A stretch of DNA of 64,000 nucleotides from Rhodoplanes serenus (GCA_945897515.1 CAMDFO010000015.1:1-64000); one strand, 5' to 3'; counted from the stretch's first letter, positions 26,961-36,600 are shown. Numbers and translations are program-made. Notes: generated by a model from the letters alone, not told the origin.

Positions 26961-29177
26961 CTATTGAGGCGCGGCTGCACCTGATGGCTTGTAGGCAGTC
27001 TTGCGACCACGCCTGCGGCGCTTGCTGTCTCGGTTTGAGTCAATCCACGCAGACATCGCGGCTGAGCTGGCTTTGACCTCGTCGGGGATGATGAGACCTT
27101 TCCCCTGCGCGATCTTCTTGGCGTACAACAACTGTGCCGGGCTCACCGGTCGGGGTTCATTATTGCCAGCCGTTTCACCGTCGGCTTTCTTGGGCGCGTG
27201 TTCGTTGAGGAACTTGCGGCAGATCGCGATCGAGCTCTTGTAGCCAGGCGGCGGCTTGATGCCCTTTTGCCGGACCAGGCTTTCAGCAAAACGTTTCATC
27301 GCTGGCGTCGGCGGATACGTTGCGGCGGCGTTGCCGGTTGCAGAACCAAATGGCGGTAGTCCTCCGGCGGCGGCACCGTCCTTCAGCTTGCCAATGATGC
27401 GCTGCGCCACGTCGCACACCGCGTCGATCGCACCGACCATCTCTTGCTTGCCGACAACCACATCGTCGAGCAGGCATTCGAGTTGCGCCGTGACGCCCGG
27501 ATCGACCAGCGCCGGATCGGCCTGTTTGAGGACACCGAACAGCGATAGGCCGGTCTCGGTCGGAACGATGTGCTTGCCCTGGGCCATCAGAAAGTTCTGC
27601 TTCTTCAGCCCGCCGATGATCTCGGCTCGGGTCGCCGGCGTGCCGATGCCCTTGGCTTCCTTCAGGCGCTCCCGCAGAACCTCATCGTCAACGAACCTCC
27701 AGGCATTCTGCATCGCCTCGATCAGGGTGCCTTCGTTGTAGCGCGGCGGTGGCCGGGTCTCCTTGTCCTCGATCTTTGGGTCCTGCAATTGTGCGGTCTC
27801 ACCGTTGCGAAGCGACGGCAGCAACTGCGCCTCGTCGCCCTTTTCGTCGGCGGGCTGCCACTCCGGGAATGCGGCACGCCAGCCGAGTTCGATGGGCTGA
27901 CGTCCGGCGGCGCGGAATTCATAGCCACGCACGTCGAGCGTCGCGGTGGTCTGCCGGTAACGGAAATCGGGCATCTGGGCGGCGAGATAGGCCCGCGCGA
28001 TGACATCGAACAGTTTCTTCTCGTCGGCTGACAGGCGCGGCCAGACCTCGCGCAGCTTGTCGATGGTGTTGACGTTCGGAATGACCGCGTGATGGCTCGC
28101 GCCCTCCAAACCCTTGTCGTAGAAGCTGCCGCTCGCGCCCCGGCGGACCACCGGCGGATTGGGCACCGAGATTGCGCTGAACGATTGGCCCACCTGCAAT
28201 CCGGCCACGATCTTCGGCACGTCCGATATCAGGCTCTGCGGCAGGTAGCGCACCTCCGCGCGCGGATAGGTGATGATCTTCTTGCCCTGGCCGTCATAGA
28301 GTTCCTGCGCCACCGCGAGCGTCTTGCTGGCCGGCCAGCCGAAGCGCGAGCCGCAGAGCTTCTGTAGCGACGGCAGATCGTGCAGTTTGGGTGGCCCCTG
28401 TCGCTTATCCTCGACGCGTACCCCAAGTGGGCCCTCGAAACCGCGAGCGGCGTTGACGACGGTATCGGCGATCTCACGCTTGAGGATTCGTTCCTGCGGC
28501 GCGTGCCGCATCTGGAACTGGCCGCCGGCAACTTTCGCGGTGGCGACAACTTCAAAGTAGGCGATCGGCACGAAGTTCCGGATTTCCAGCTCGCGCTTGC
28601 ACACGATCGCCAGCGTTGGCGTCTTCACCCGACCGATGCCGATCACGCGGCGCGAACCCTGACCAAGAATGACGGTCGCGGTGCGGGTGAGCGACAGATT
28701 GTAGATCTGGTCGGCCTGGCGGCGCGCAACGGCGGCGGCATAAAGCCTGGAATATTCGCTGTTTGGTTTTGCCTGACCGAATGCGTCGCGGATGGTCTGC
28801 TGGTCCTGCGCGGTGAACAGCACCCGCATCACCTGGCCGCGGTAATTGTAATGCTCGAGAATTTCCTGACCGATCAGCTGACCTTCGCGGTCGCAATCTG
28901 TAGCGAGCCAAACTCGCTTCGCGCTGCGCAGCGCCTCGCGAATGGCTCTGAGCTTGGCGGCCTTGTTGCCGCCCTCCGCCGGGCGAGTGCCGTAAAGACC
29001 TTCGGGCCGCAGCAGGATCGGCGACCAGCGCTTCCACGCCGGCACGACATCCTCAGGTTCTAACAGGTCGAACAAATGGCCCTCGGCCGGGAGGATTTCT
29101 CCGTAACGGGAGCCGACGGCAGCGCGGACGTCTTTGGCCTGGCTCGATTTTTCCGTGATGACGATCTGATCGGCCAT
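26961..29177 (-). CDS. topB: DNA topoisomerase III (type IA, mobile-element type)
   Basis: A 738-residue type IA topoisomerase. The Toprim domain has Glu9-Lys10 (ITEKSSQ) and Asp94-x-Asp96-x-Glu98 (ATDCDREGQ). The catalytic tyrosine is Tyr304, with Arg306, in TYPRAEVRYLP; most family members have TDS or TDC where this one has AEV. The C-terminus lacks zinc fingers and has two related helical repeats (TPAMKRFAESLV... and SPAQLLYAKKIA...), then a basic tail. Such forms are common on conjugative and integrative elements, where they resolve replication or transfer intermediates. The frame continues into a DUF5710 domain after its TAG stop. Confidence 0.9.
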   Translation of the reverse strand: MADQIVITEKSSQAKDVRAAVGSRYGEILPAEGHLFDLLEPEDVVPAWKRWSPILLRPEGLYGTRPAEGGNKAAKLRAIREALRSAKRVWLATDCDREGQLIGQEILEHYNYRGQVMRVLFTAQDQQTIRDAFGQAKPNSEYSRLYAAAVARRQADQIYNLSLTRTATVILGQGSRRVIGIGRVKTPTLAIVCKRELEIRNFVPIAYFEVVATAKVAGGQFQMRHAPQERILKREIADTVVNAARGFEGPLGVRVEDKRQGPPKLHDLPSLQKLCGSRFGWPASKTLAVAQELYDGQGKKIITYPRAEVRYLPQSLISDVPKIVAGLQVGQSFSAISVPNPPVVRRGASGSFYDKGLEGASHHAVIPNVNTIDKLREVWPRLSADEKKLFDVIARAYLAAQMPDFRYRQTTATLDVRGYEFRAAGRQPIELGWRAAFPEWQPADEKGDEAQLLPSLRNGETAQLQDPKIEDKETRPPPRYNEGTLIEAMQNAWRFVDDEVLRERLKEAKGIGTPATRAEIIGGLKKQNFLMAQGKHIVPTETGLSLFGVLKQADPALVDPGVTAQLECLLDDVVVGKQEMVGAIDAVCDVAQRIIGKLKDGAAAGGLPPFGSATGNAAATYPPTPAMKRFAESLVRQKGIKPPPGYKSSIAICRKFLNEHAPKKADGETAGNNEPRPVSPAQLLYAKKIAQGKGLIIPDEVKASSAAMSAWIDSNRDSKRRRRGRKTAYKPSGAAAPQ

Positions 29178-29655
29178 GACGGCTCATTTTCGAAAATCGA
29201 TTCGACTCCACCGCTTCAAGAACATATAGTGAACAAATAAGCCTCGCAAGCTTCGATTTGACGTCGCAGCGCTTGGCAGCAAGGGACATCCTTGCCCACA
29301 GCCGGTGTCGCACGTCCGTGTCCGCGGCAGTTGCCGCGTGGCTTTAATCAATCGACAATTCCTGCCCCCAGCGCGCACTCGTTATAACGATCCAATGCGG
29401 ACGTTTTCCAAACGGCGGCGAAGATGCGTAGGGCGGGGAGGTAACAACGCCGGCAACGCCATAGCGCGGAGATTTTGTGCAAAATCGCATGCAATATTGG
29501 GTCTGACGCAATTCCGATGACGATTTGACGGAGCTATGCAGCACCGACCAAACGCGCTTGCCTCAGGTCGATCTTCGCACGTCCTTCGCACGTCCATACA
29601 TCTGGCGTTTCACCAACTTGAGCTTGGTGGAAAGCGTTTTCGAACAAAGGCGAAC

Positions 29656-30030
29656 ATGGTCAGCGCTCTTTCAGAATGGACGAGTAGTAATGAGGAGTAT
29701 GCGGACGTTGCGGCTATAGTTGCCCCTAAAATTCAATCGTCATCAGACGCGCAATCCCCAAATAGAGCGCTCACTGAAGGTCTCGTCTACCTCATCAAGT
29801 CCGGCGCTCACTACAAAATCGGCAGGAGCGACGAGCTTGAACGGCGCGTGAAAGAAATCCGCACCGCGCTTCCAGAAGCCGCAAGCCTTGTACATTCGAT
29901 CCGCACCGACGACCCCGCCGGTATCGAGGCTTACTGGCACCGCCGCTTCGCTGACCGACGTGCAAACGGCGAATGGTTCAAGCTCTCTAACGCGGACGTG
30001 GCGGCATTTAAGCGCCGGAAGTTTCAGTGA
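29656..30030 (+). pseudogene. Truncated T5orf172 (MUG113, GIY-YIG-like) protein
   Basis: The C-terminal 80 residues form a T5orf172 domain: GLVYLIKSGAHYKIGRS, LERRVKEIRT, IEAYWHRRF and NGEWFKLSNADV, ending FKRRKF. This is a GIY-YIG-related nuclease-like fold found in phages and islands. Relatives that I know carry a longer helical N-terminal half. Here similar segments appear to be spread over different frames in 29400-29650 and interrupted by stops. An ORF from ATG 29656 (124 residues) or 29536 might still be made. I rate it a decaying gene. Confidence 0.6.
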
Positions 30031-30126
30031 CGGGCACCGAATACCAATCTCAGCAGATTCTCGCCAAAAACCAGAGCCTATAGTGTGCCTAGCAATTTCC
30101 CCGTCTGTCTAAGTCTTTGATTTTGT

Positions 30127-30203
30127 TGGTACAGCAGGGTGGGTTCGAACCACCGACCTCCGGTTCCACAGACCGGCGCTCTAACCAGCTGAGCTACTGC
30201 TGC
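30127..30203 (-). tRNA. tRNA-His (GTG)
   Basis: A complete 77-nt cloverleaf including the encoded CCA. Acceptor strand GCAGCAG pairs with CTGCTGT, and the D-arm reads GCTC..GAGC. Anticodon arm CCGGT-CTGTGGA-ACCGG has anticodon GTG, and the T-arm is GGTGG-GTTCGAA-CCACC. Position 1 is G opposite U72, the discriminator is A73, and no G-1 is expected, unlike most bacterial tRNA-His (G-1:C73). This non-standard set is an established trait of alphaproteobacteria and their HisRS. The 3' end points towards the island-like region 23.1-30.1 kb. Confidence 0.97.
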
Positions 30204-30455
30204 ACGGGGTCTCGGCGCGCCGGAAACTAGGAGCAATGCCCCCCTTTGGCAAGCAGCGCGGCCTGCCCGTCTCTGGCTTGGTGAAGGCTGGGCGACACAA
30301 GGTTCAAGCCGCCCGCGGCTCTGGCCGGAACGCCCAGACACGCCAGATCCGTTCCGGCGGCATCGGTGCGGCCGCCCGCACTGCAACCCCCGCTCCATGG
30401 CGGCGCCGCAAACCGGCTGTAGCCTCGCCCGCTGTCAGGATCGGGAGAAGCTCGA

Positions 30456-31247
30456 ATGCCGTTTGCGACCGTCGGAGACGTGAAGATCAATTACACCGTT
30501 CAGGGATCGGGTGACTGGCTCGTGATGATCGGCGGCTACGCCAGCGGCAACTGGCAGTCCTGGGGCCCGCAGCTCACCGAGTTTGCGAAATCGTTCAAGG
30601 TGCTGGCCCTCGACAATCGTGGCATCGGCGACAGCGACGTGCCCGACTATCCCTACACCACGCTGATGATGGCGCACGACACCATCGGGGTGATGGATCA
30701 GCTCGGCATCGAGCGCGCGCATTTCTTCGGCAAGTCGCTCGGCGGCAACATCGGCCAATGGATCGCGATCGAGCAGCCACGGCGCGTGCGCAGCCTGGTC
30801 GCGACCTCGACCTTCGCCAAGCCGGATATGCGCCGCCACAACATGGTGAACTGGTGGATGGCGACCGCGCAGGGCGCCGGCTACGAAAAATTGTTTCCGG
30901 GACTGATGACGTATTTCTATACCGCCGAGTACTACGACGCGAATATCGAATCCATCAACAGGACCGTGGCAAACCTGATCGCCGCCAAGCGGCCGATCAA
31001 AGGCTTCCTGCACATGGGCGACTCGATCCTGACCCACGACACCTGGGACCGGATCGGCGAGATCAAGGCGCCGACGCTGCTGATGGGCGGCGAGGAGGAC
31101 ATCATCACGCCGCCGCGCCACATGGTCGAGATGGCCAAGCGCATGCCGAACGCCGAAGCACGGATGTTTCCGAAAACGCTGCACGGCTTCATGGTCGAGA
31201 GGCCGGATGCCGTTGCGATGATTCCGGAGTTCTTCCGGCAGCACTGA
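30456..31247 (+). CDS. Alpha/beta hydrolase (meta-cleavage or ester hydrolase type)
   Basis: A 263-residue hydrolase. The nucleophile elbow GKSLGG has Ser94, the strand before it is ERAHFFGKSLGG, DNRGIGDSD marks the oxyanion region, an Asp follows LLMGGEED, and the histidine is in KTLHGFM near the C-terminus. GGGAGAAG lies before the ATG. It is 37 nt upstream of a Bug/TctC binding protein, a frequent pair in catabolic loci of this group. The substrate is unknown. Confidence 0.87.
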   Translation: MPFATVGDVKINYTVQGSGDWLVMIGGYASGNWQSWGPQLTEFAKSFKVLALDNRGIGDSDVPDYPYTTLMMAHDTIGVMDQLGIERAHFFGKSLGGNIGQWIAIEQPRRVRSLVATSTFAKPDMRRHNMVNWWMATAQGAGYEKLFPGLMTYFYTAEYYDANIESINRTVANLIAAKRPIKGFLHMGDSILTHDTWDRIGEIKAPTLLMGGEEDIITPPRHMVEMAKRMPNAEARMFPKTLHGFMVERPDAVAMIPEFFRQH

Positions 31248-31284
31248 CCGCCGCAACGACAAGACAAAGCTCGGGGAGGACACG

Positions 31285-32259
31285 ATGAGGACGAAGACTG
31301 CAGGCACTCTGCTGGCCGCCGCACTGACATTGGGCATGGCTTCGGCGGCGCAGGCGCAACAGGCCTATCCCAACCGTCCGATCAAGATGATCCTGCCGTT
31401 CGCGGCGGGCGGCGCGGGCGACACCTTCGCACGGCCGCTGGTGCAGGCGCTGTCGCAATCGCTCGGCCAGCCGATCGTGATCGAGAACATCGTCGGCGCG
31501 GCTGCCATCATCGGCACCCAGGTGGCGATGCGCGCGCCGCCGGACGGCTACACGCTGCTGATGGTGTCGAACGCACTCGCCATCGGCGAGACCATGTCGC
31601 CCAAGCGCGGTTACGTGCTGACACGCGAGTTCACGCCGATCACGCAGCTCAACGCACTGTCGCTCGTGCTGGTGGTCAATCCCAAGATGCCGGTGAAGAA
31701 CACAGCCGAACTGATCGCGCTGGCGAAGTCGCAGCCGGGCAAGCTGAACTATGCCTCATCCGGCGTCGGCTCGATCTACCACCTCCCGATGGAGCATCTC
31801 AAATCGATGACCGGGATCGACATCCAGCACGTGCCGTACAAGTCGTCGAGTCAGGCGCGCATGGACGTCATCGCCGGCGAGCCGTCGATGATGATGGACG
31901 CGCTTGCCACCATGAAGGGGCAGATCACCGCCAACCAGGTGCGTGCCATCGGCGTCGCAAGCTTGAAGCGCACCGAGACCGCGCCCGACCTGCCGGCGAT
32001 CGCCGAGACCGTTCCAGGCTATTCGGGCGACGCGTGGCTCGGCTTCATGGCGCCGGCCGGCACGCCGCCGGAGATCGTGAACAAGCTCCAGCAGGAGATC
32101 GCCAACGTGCTGGCGCGGCCCGAGGTGAAGGCCGCCTACCGGACCCAGGATGCCGTGCCGATTGCCAGCACGCCGGCGCAGTTTGGCGCATTCCTCAAGG
32201 ACGAGATCGAGAAATGGGGCAAGGCGATCCACACCGCCGGGATCAAGATCGCGGAGTGA
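31285..32259 (+). CDS. Bug/TctC family periplasmic solute-binding protein
   Basis: A 324-residue protein. The signal peptide MRTKTAGTLLAAALTLGMAS ends near AQA, followed by YPNRPIKMILPFAAGGAGD, PPDGYTLLMVSN and LNYASSGVGSIYHLPMEHL, all typical of Bug receptors. It probably binds an organic acid connected with the hydrolase upstream. Transcription is likely stopped by the strong hairpin at 32304-32333. Confidence 0.9.
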   Translation: MRTKTAGTLLAAALTLGMASAAQAQQAYPNRPIKMILPFAAGGAGDTFARPLVQALSQSLGQPIVIENIVGAAAIIGTQVAMRAPPDGYTLLMVSNALAIGETMSPKRGYVLTREFTPITQLNALSLVLVVNPKMPVKNTAELIALAKSQPGKLNYASSGVGSIYHLPMEHLKSMTGIDIQHVPYKSSSQARMDVIAGEPSMMMDALATMKGQITANQVRAIGVASLKRTETAPDLPAIAETVPGYSGDAWLGFMAPAGTPPEIVNKLQQEIANVLARPEVKAAYRTQDAVPIASTPAQFGAFLKDEIEKWGKAIHTAGIKIAE

Positions 32260-32303
32260 TCCGGTTCTCAATCGGTGGCGAGCCCACTGGACTCACAAAA
32301 CAA

Positions 32304-32333
32304 GAAAGCCCGGACCGTGTGGTCCGGGCTTTC
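32304..32333. terminator. Strong bidirectional terminator
   Basis: A perfect 13-bp stem, GAAAGCCCGGACC (32304-32316) with GGTCCGGGCTTTC (32321-32333), around the loop GTGT. A- and T-rich stem ends give the hairpin A and U tracts in both directions. It sits between the convergent TctC-type (ends 32259) and phasin (ends 32382) genes. Confidence 0.9.
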
Positions 32334-32381
32334 GCTTGAACGCCGTCACGCGGCGAACAGAAATCTTAGACGGTCTTGAAG

Positions 32382-32885
32382 TTAGGCGGTCTTGGAGAAC
32401 GCCTTGTTGACGCCGGTCTGGATCGGCTCGGCCGCCTCGGTCGCAACCTTCTGCGCCAGCGCGGTAAGCTCCTTGGCCTGAACGGTCGCGGTGTCGAACT
32501 GCTTGCGCATATGCGCAGTGGACAGTTCCACCACCTCTGAGATCGACTTCACCGTCATCAACTGGCTGGCGAAATCGAACGACGCGTTGGTGTTGGCGCG
32601 GGTGATCTCGATCACCTTGAGGCCGTAGTCGGCCATGCCCTTGCTCGCGGTCGAATAGCTGTCCTCGAGCAGGTCGCTCGCCTCTTCGGTCGCGGACTTG
32701 ATCTTTTCCCAGTTGTCCTTGGCCTGCGTGACGCCCTTTTCGGCGATCTCGCGGAAGGCCGCCGGAATCTCGAGATTGGGAATTTCGAACTTCGGAATGT
32801 CGAACTTGGGCATGCCAAAGCTCGGCGTCTCGGCGGTATACGCCGTCGCGGGCTTGGTCTTCGGCTTGGTGGTGGCCTCGGCCAT
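32382..32885 (-). CDS. Phasin family protein
   Basis: A 167-residue phasin, a coat protein of polyhydroxyalkanoate granules. The N-terminus has Lys/Thr-rich and then repeated K/F-D/E-I-P units (MPKFDIPKFEIPNLEIPAAF). A helical phasin domain follows, covering FREIAEKGVTQAKDNWEKIK through SFDFASQLMTVKSISEVVEL and STAHMRKQFD. ATG 32885 has GAGAGGA upstream. Two TGC-N3-GCA palindromes lie about 135-160 nt upstream (33018-33048). It is adjacent to a second, broken phasin gene. Confidence 0.92.
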   Translation of the reverse strand: MAEATTKPKTKPATAYTAETPSFGMPKFDIPKFEIPNLEIPAAFREIAEKGVTQAKDNWEKIKSATEEASDLLEDSYSTASKGMADYGLKVIEITRANTNASFDFASQLMTVKSISEVVELSTAHMRKQFDTATVQAKELTALAQKVATEAAEPIQTGVNKAFSKTA

Positions 32886-33017
32886 GACGTGTCCTCTCGA
32901 TGGCGGTCTGACGACTCGCGGGCCTGCCGCCATTCGTCGGCCCCGAGTGCGTGTAAGGACCGCGCACCTGAAAAAGCGCCCGTCGCGGTCGACTGCCACT
33001 CCCTAACATGGGAATTA

Positions 33018-33048
33018 TTGCATTGCAACATAAAAACGTGCAACGCAC
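33018..33048 (-). promoter_or_regulatory. Pair of TGC-N3-GCA palindromes, candidate PhaR operator
   Basis: TTGCATTGCAA (33018-33028) and GTGCAACGCAC (33038-33048) are perfect short palindromes, each a TGC-N3-GCA site. Their centres are 20 bp apart, about two helical turns. PhaR/AniA repressors of PHA granule genes in alphaproteobacteria are known to bind TGC...GCA sites such as CTGC-N3-GCAG. Their place upstream of a phasin gene makes PhaR control likely, but this is inference. Confidence 0.55.
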
Positions 33049-33092
33049 AAAAATGCCTTGATGATGCCCGGCGGAGGCCCGATTTGGCGGCG

Positions 33093-33468
33093 TCAATCGC
33101 TGGCGCGACCCTGGCCTACCTTCGCGGCGGTCTGCCCCAGCTCGCGCGCCTGTTCGGTCAGGGCCTGCATCTGAGCTTTCACATAGTCGGCGTGCAGTTT
33201 CATGACCTCCTGAGCGTCTTTGGCGTGCGTGAGCTTCTGGGCGAATTCGAAGGAGGCGGCCACGTTGCGCTCGGCGAACGACACGGCTTTTTGGCTCATA
33301 TCCTGCACTGGCCTGCGCGGCCGACGCCTGGCCCTCGAAGGAGGAGACTGCGCGCTGGGTGGCTGAGATGAATCCATCGAACGCCTGCTTGGCCTGCTCG
33401 ACGCTTTTTTCTGCGAAGACCCGCATATCCGGCGGAATCTGGAAGTTGTTTGTCCCGTCATTGGCCAT
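33093..33468 (-). pseudogene. Second phasin gene with a frameshift
   Basis: The first part, MANDGTNNFQIPPDMRVFAE to QASAAQASAG, is a phasin N-terminus read from ATG 33468. The rest of the domain, QDMSQKAVSFAERNVAASFE to LGQTAAKVGQGRASD, is in another minus-strand frame ending at 33093. The switch is at about 33300, where two bases appear to be missing. Both halves fit one phasin of about 125 residues, so the gene is broken unless the base call is wrong. Confidence 0.8.
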
Positions 33469-33493
33469 CTGAACCTCCCTTGCGACCGAATCG

Positions 33494-33509
33494 GCTGCCT
33501 ATTGGCAGC
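33494..33509 (-). promoter_or_regulatory. GCTGCC-N4-GGCAGC palindrome before the broken phasin gene
   Basis: A perfect 6-4-6 palindrome, GCTGCC-TATT-GGCAGC, lies 26 nt upstream of the ATG at 33468. It contains the TGC/GCA elements of PhaR-type sites but with wider spacing than the pair at 33018-33048. It may be an operator or a start-proximal hairpin. Confidence 0.35.
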
Positions 33510-33670
33510 GGATGGAACTCCTAGGACGATGGTCCCGGCGATTAAGGTTAGATTCCATCCCCTCTCTCTCAAGTCGTCGGCGGCGTGGACGTTCCGACTG
33601 GCGGAGACTATTAGAATTTCAGATAAATTCAGCCGATCAAGGCTGCGGCGCCCGCGGGGGGCGAACGCCG

Positions 33671-36600
33671 ATGAATGAATTCAAATCGCATCTGGCCTAT
33701 TTGCGAGATCCGCGATTGGCGGCGCACGTCACCAGTGCTCATCCGGCATGGCTGTGGAGCGCGGACGCGACGCATATCCTGTGGGCCAATCCCACCGCCG
33801 CGGCGATCTTCGATGCGCCCTCCTCGGCCGCCATCGTCGGCTATGTGATCGATCCCAAGGGCACCGCAGCGTTGCAGATCGCGCGGCTGGCGGCGTCGCT
33901 GCCGCATGGCGCTTCGCCGCGCCTGGAGCGCCTGCGCGGGCTTGGCGGGCGCATCGGCGGCGCGTTGCTGTGCGCCTGTTCGCGCGTGACGCTGACCGAT
34001 CGGACGACCGGAATTCTGATGGTGGCCACCGAGCCGGCAGGCCCCGATCTGACACTGGCAGATCGCGCGAGCCGCCTGCTCGCCGGCAGCGATGACGCGA
34101 TCGCACTGTTTGGCTCCGACGGAGCTTTGCTCCACGCCACGCCGGCGGCCCAGGTCAGGCTCGGACCCGCCACCACGATCAAAGCGATTCACGCACACGA
34201 TCTGGCAACCATGGCGCTCGCAGCCGGCAGCGCGACGGGCGACGCCGGCGGGAGCCCGGTCGCAATCGATCGCATCGGCGCCGATAGCGCGACCATGCTG
34301 CTGATGTCGTTCGAGCATCAGGCCGCGGCGGTTGTGGAAGCGAAGCCCGAACCAAGCGAGCCGGCGGTTGAAACGCCGTCGCCTCCGACACCGACTGAAC
34401 CCGTTGCCGCCGCACCGACGGGCGAAGCCGCTGCTCCGCCCTCGGCGCGGCCAGCAGCACCGCCCGAGCGGCGTCATGGGCAACATCCGCTGCGCTTCGT
34501 CTGGCAGATGGACGCCGATGGACGCTTCACGCTCGGCTCCGACGACTTCGCCGAGGTGATCGGGCCCACGACGGCCGCCGCGCTCGGCAAGCCTTGGAGC
34601 GAGATCGGCGCCACGCTCGGCCTCGATCCAGAAGGACTGATCCCGCGCGCATTCGCTTCGCGCGACACCTGGAGCGGCATCACCCTCGCCTTCCCGGTCG
34701 ACGGCAGCAACGAACGCATTTCGGTCGAATTGTCAGGACTGCCGGTGTTCGACCGCGACCGCAGCTTCCGCGGCTATCGCGGATTCGGCGTGTGCCGCGA
34801 TGTCGCGCGGCTCACCGCGTTGATGCAGGAACGCCGGCGCGACGCGGCGCCGCCGTCGGAGCCGGCGGCTCCGGAACAGCCGGTCCGCGAGGAGCGGCCG
34901 GGGCTCAGCATCGTGCCACCGTCGCCGAATGTCGTGCCGTTCCGCTCGTCGACGCCGCCTGAGAAACCGCCGACGCTGACCCCGGTCGAGCGCAAGGCCT
35001 TCGGCGAACTGGCGAGCCGCCTCACTGCGCGGTTGCGCAATGCCGAGAACGAAGCCTCGTCCGGCGAGCCGATCGCGGACGAGCCGTTGCCGTTCGCCGA
35101 CACACCGCCGGCACCCGAGACAGCGCCTCCGTCACCACCGGCGCCTCCACCGTCATCGGTGGCGGTGGCCAGCGAAACCGGCCGGCAGCCCGCGCCGGAG
35201 ACCAGCGAACGTGCTCCGCCGGGCGACCAGCGGCCGATCCTCGACCGCCTGCCGGTCGGCGTCCTGGTGTACCGGCTGGACAACCTGCTCTACGCCAACC
35301 GCGCGTTTCTCGACTGGACCGGTTACGACCGCATCGAGGCGCTGGCCGCAGCCGGCGGGCTGGATGCGCTGTTCGTCGAGCCCGGCGTCGACACGCTCGG
35401 CCAGAACGGCGCCAAGGCGCTCGCCATCACCAGCCAGAACGGCAGTACGCTTCCGGTCGAGGCCCGGCTGTTCAGCACGATGTGGGACGGCGAGTCCTCG
35501 CTGGTGCTGATGCTGGCGCAGCCGTCGGCGCCCAAGATCCCCGCAAACACGGCGGACGCAGCAGCACTTCAGCGTGCCGAGGCGGAAGCCCGCGAGCTTC
35601 GATCGATCCTGGATACGGCGGCCGACGGCGTGATCATGGTCGATCGCGAAAGCCGGGTGCTGTCGGCGAACGCCAGCGCAGCGGCGTTGTTCGGCTACCA
35701 GGTCGAGGAGATGGCAGGATTTTCGTTTACCGGATTGTTTGCCCCGGAGAGCCAGCATGCTGCGCTCCAGGGTCTCGCTAACGCAGCAGGACGCAACGAC
35801 GCCCACGACCTGACCGGGCGTGGACGCGATGGCCACTCGATCGCGCTTTCGATGACTGCCAGCCGGGTGGGCGATAGCAAGCTTTGCGCCGTCTTCCGCG
35901 ATGTCACGCCCTGGAAGCAAGTGGCGGACGACCTCTCCATGGCACGGCAACAGGCCGAGGACACCTCGTCGGCGAAATCCGACTTCCTCGCCAAGATCAG
36001 CCACGAGATCCGCACCCCGCTCAACGCCATCATCGGCTTCTCCGAAGTGATGATGGAGGAGCGTTTCGGTCCGGTGACCAACGAACGCTACAAGCAATAT
36101 CTCAAGGACATTCACGGTTCCGGCGAGCACCTGATTTCGCTGCTCAACGATCTGCTCGATCTCTCCAAGATCGAAGCCGGCAAGCTCGAACTCACCTTCG
36201 CCAGCGTGGAGATCAACGAGCTCACGCAGCAGTGCGTCGCGCTGATGCAGCCGCAAGCCAACCGCGAGCGCGTGATCATCCGCACGTCGCTGTCGCAGGC
36301 TTTGCCCGCGGTGGTGGCGGATGCTCGCTCGGTCCGCCAGATCGTGCTCAATCTGCTGTCCAATTCGATCAAGTTCACCGGCGCGGGCGGCCAGGTGATC
36401 GTCTCGACCGCGCTCAACGACCTGGGCGAGGTGGTGTTGCGCGTGCGCGACACCGGCGTCGGGATGAGCGAGAAAGATATCGCGATCGCGCTGGAACCGT
36501 TCCGGCAGCTCGCCACCTCGGTGCGCTTCGGGTCGAGCGGCACAGGGCTCGGCCTGCCGCTCACCAAGGCTCTCGTCGAAGCCAACCGCGCCACCTTCAG

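Noticed and set aside
32293-33468. 391-codon minus-strand frame beginning with a phasin N-terminus
   Set aside because: Only its first 50 or so residues are phasin; the rest is an out-of-frame reading of the broken phasin and of the intact phasin gene at 32382.
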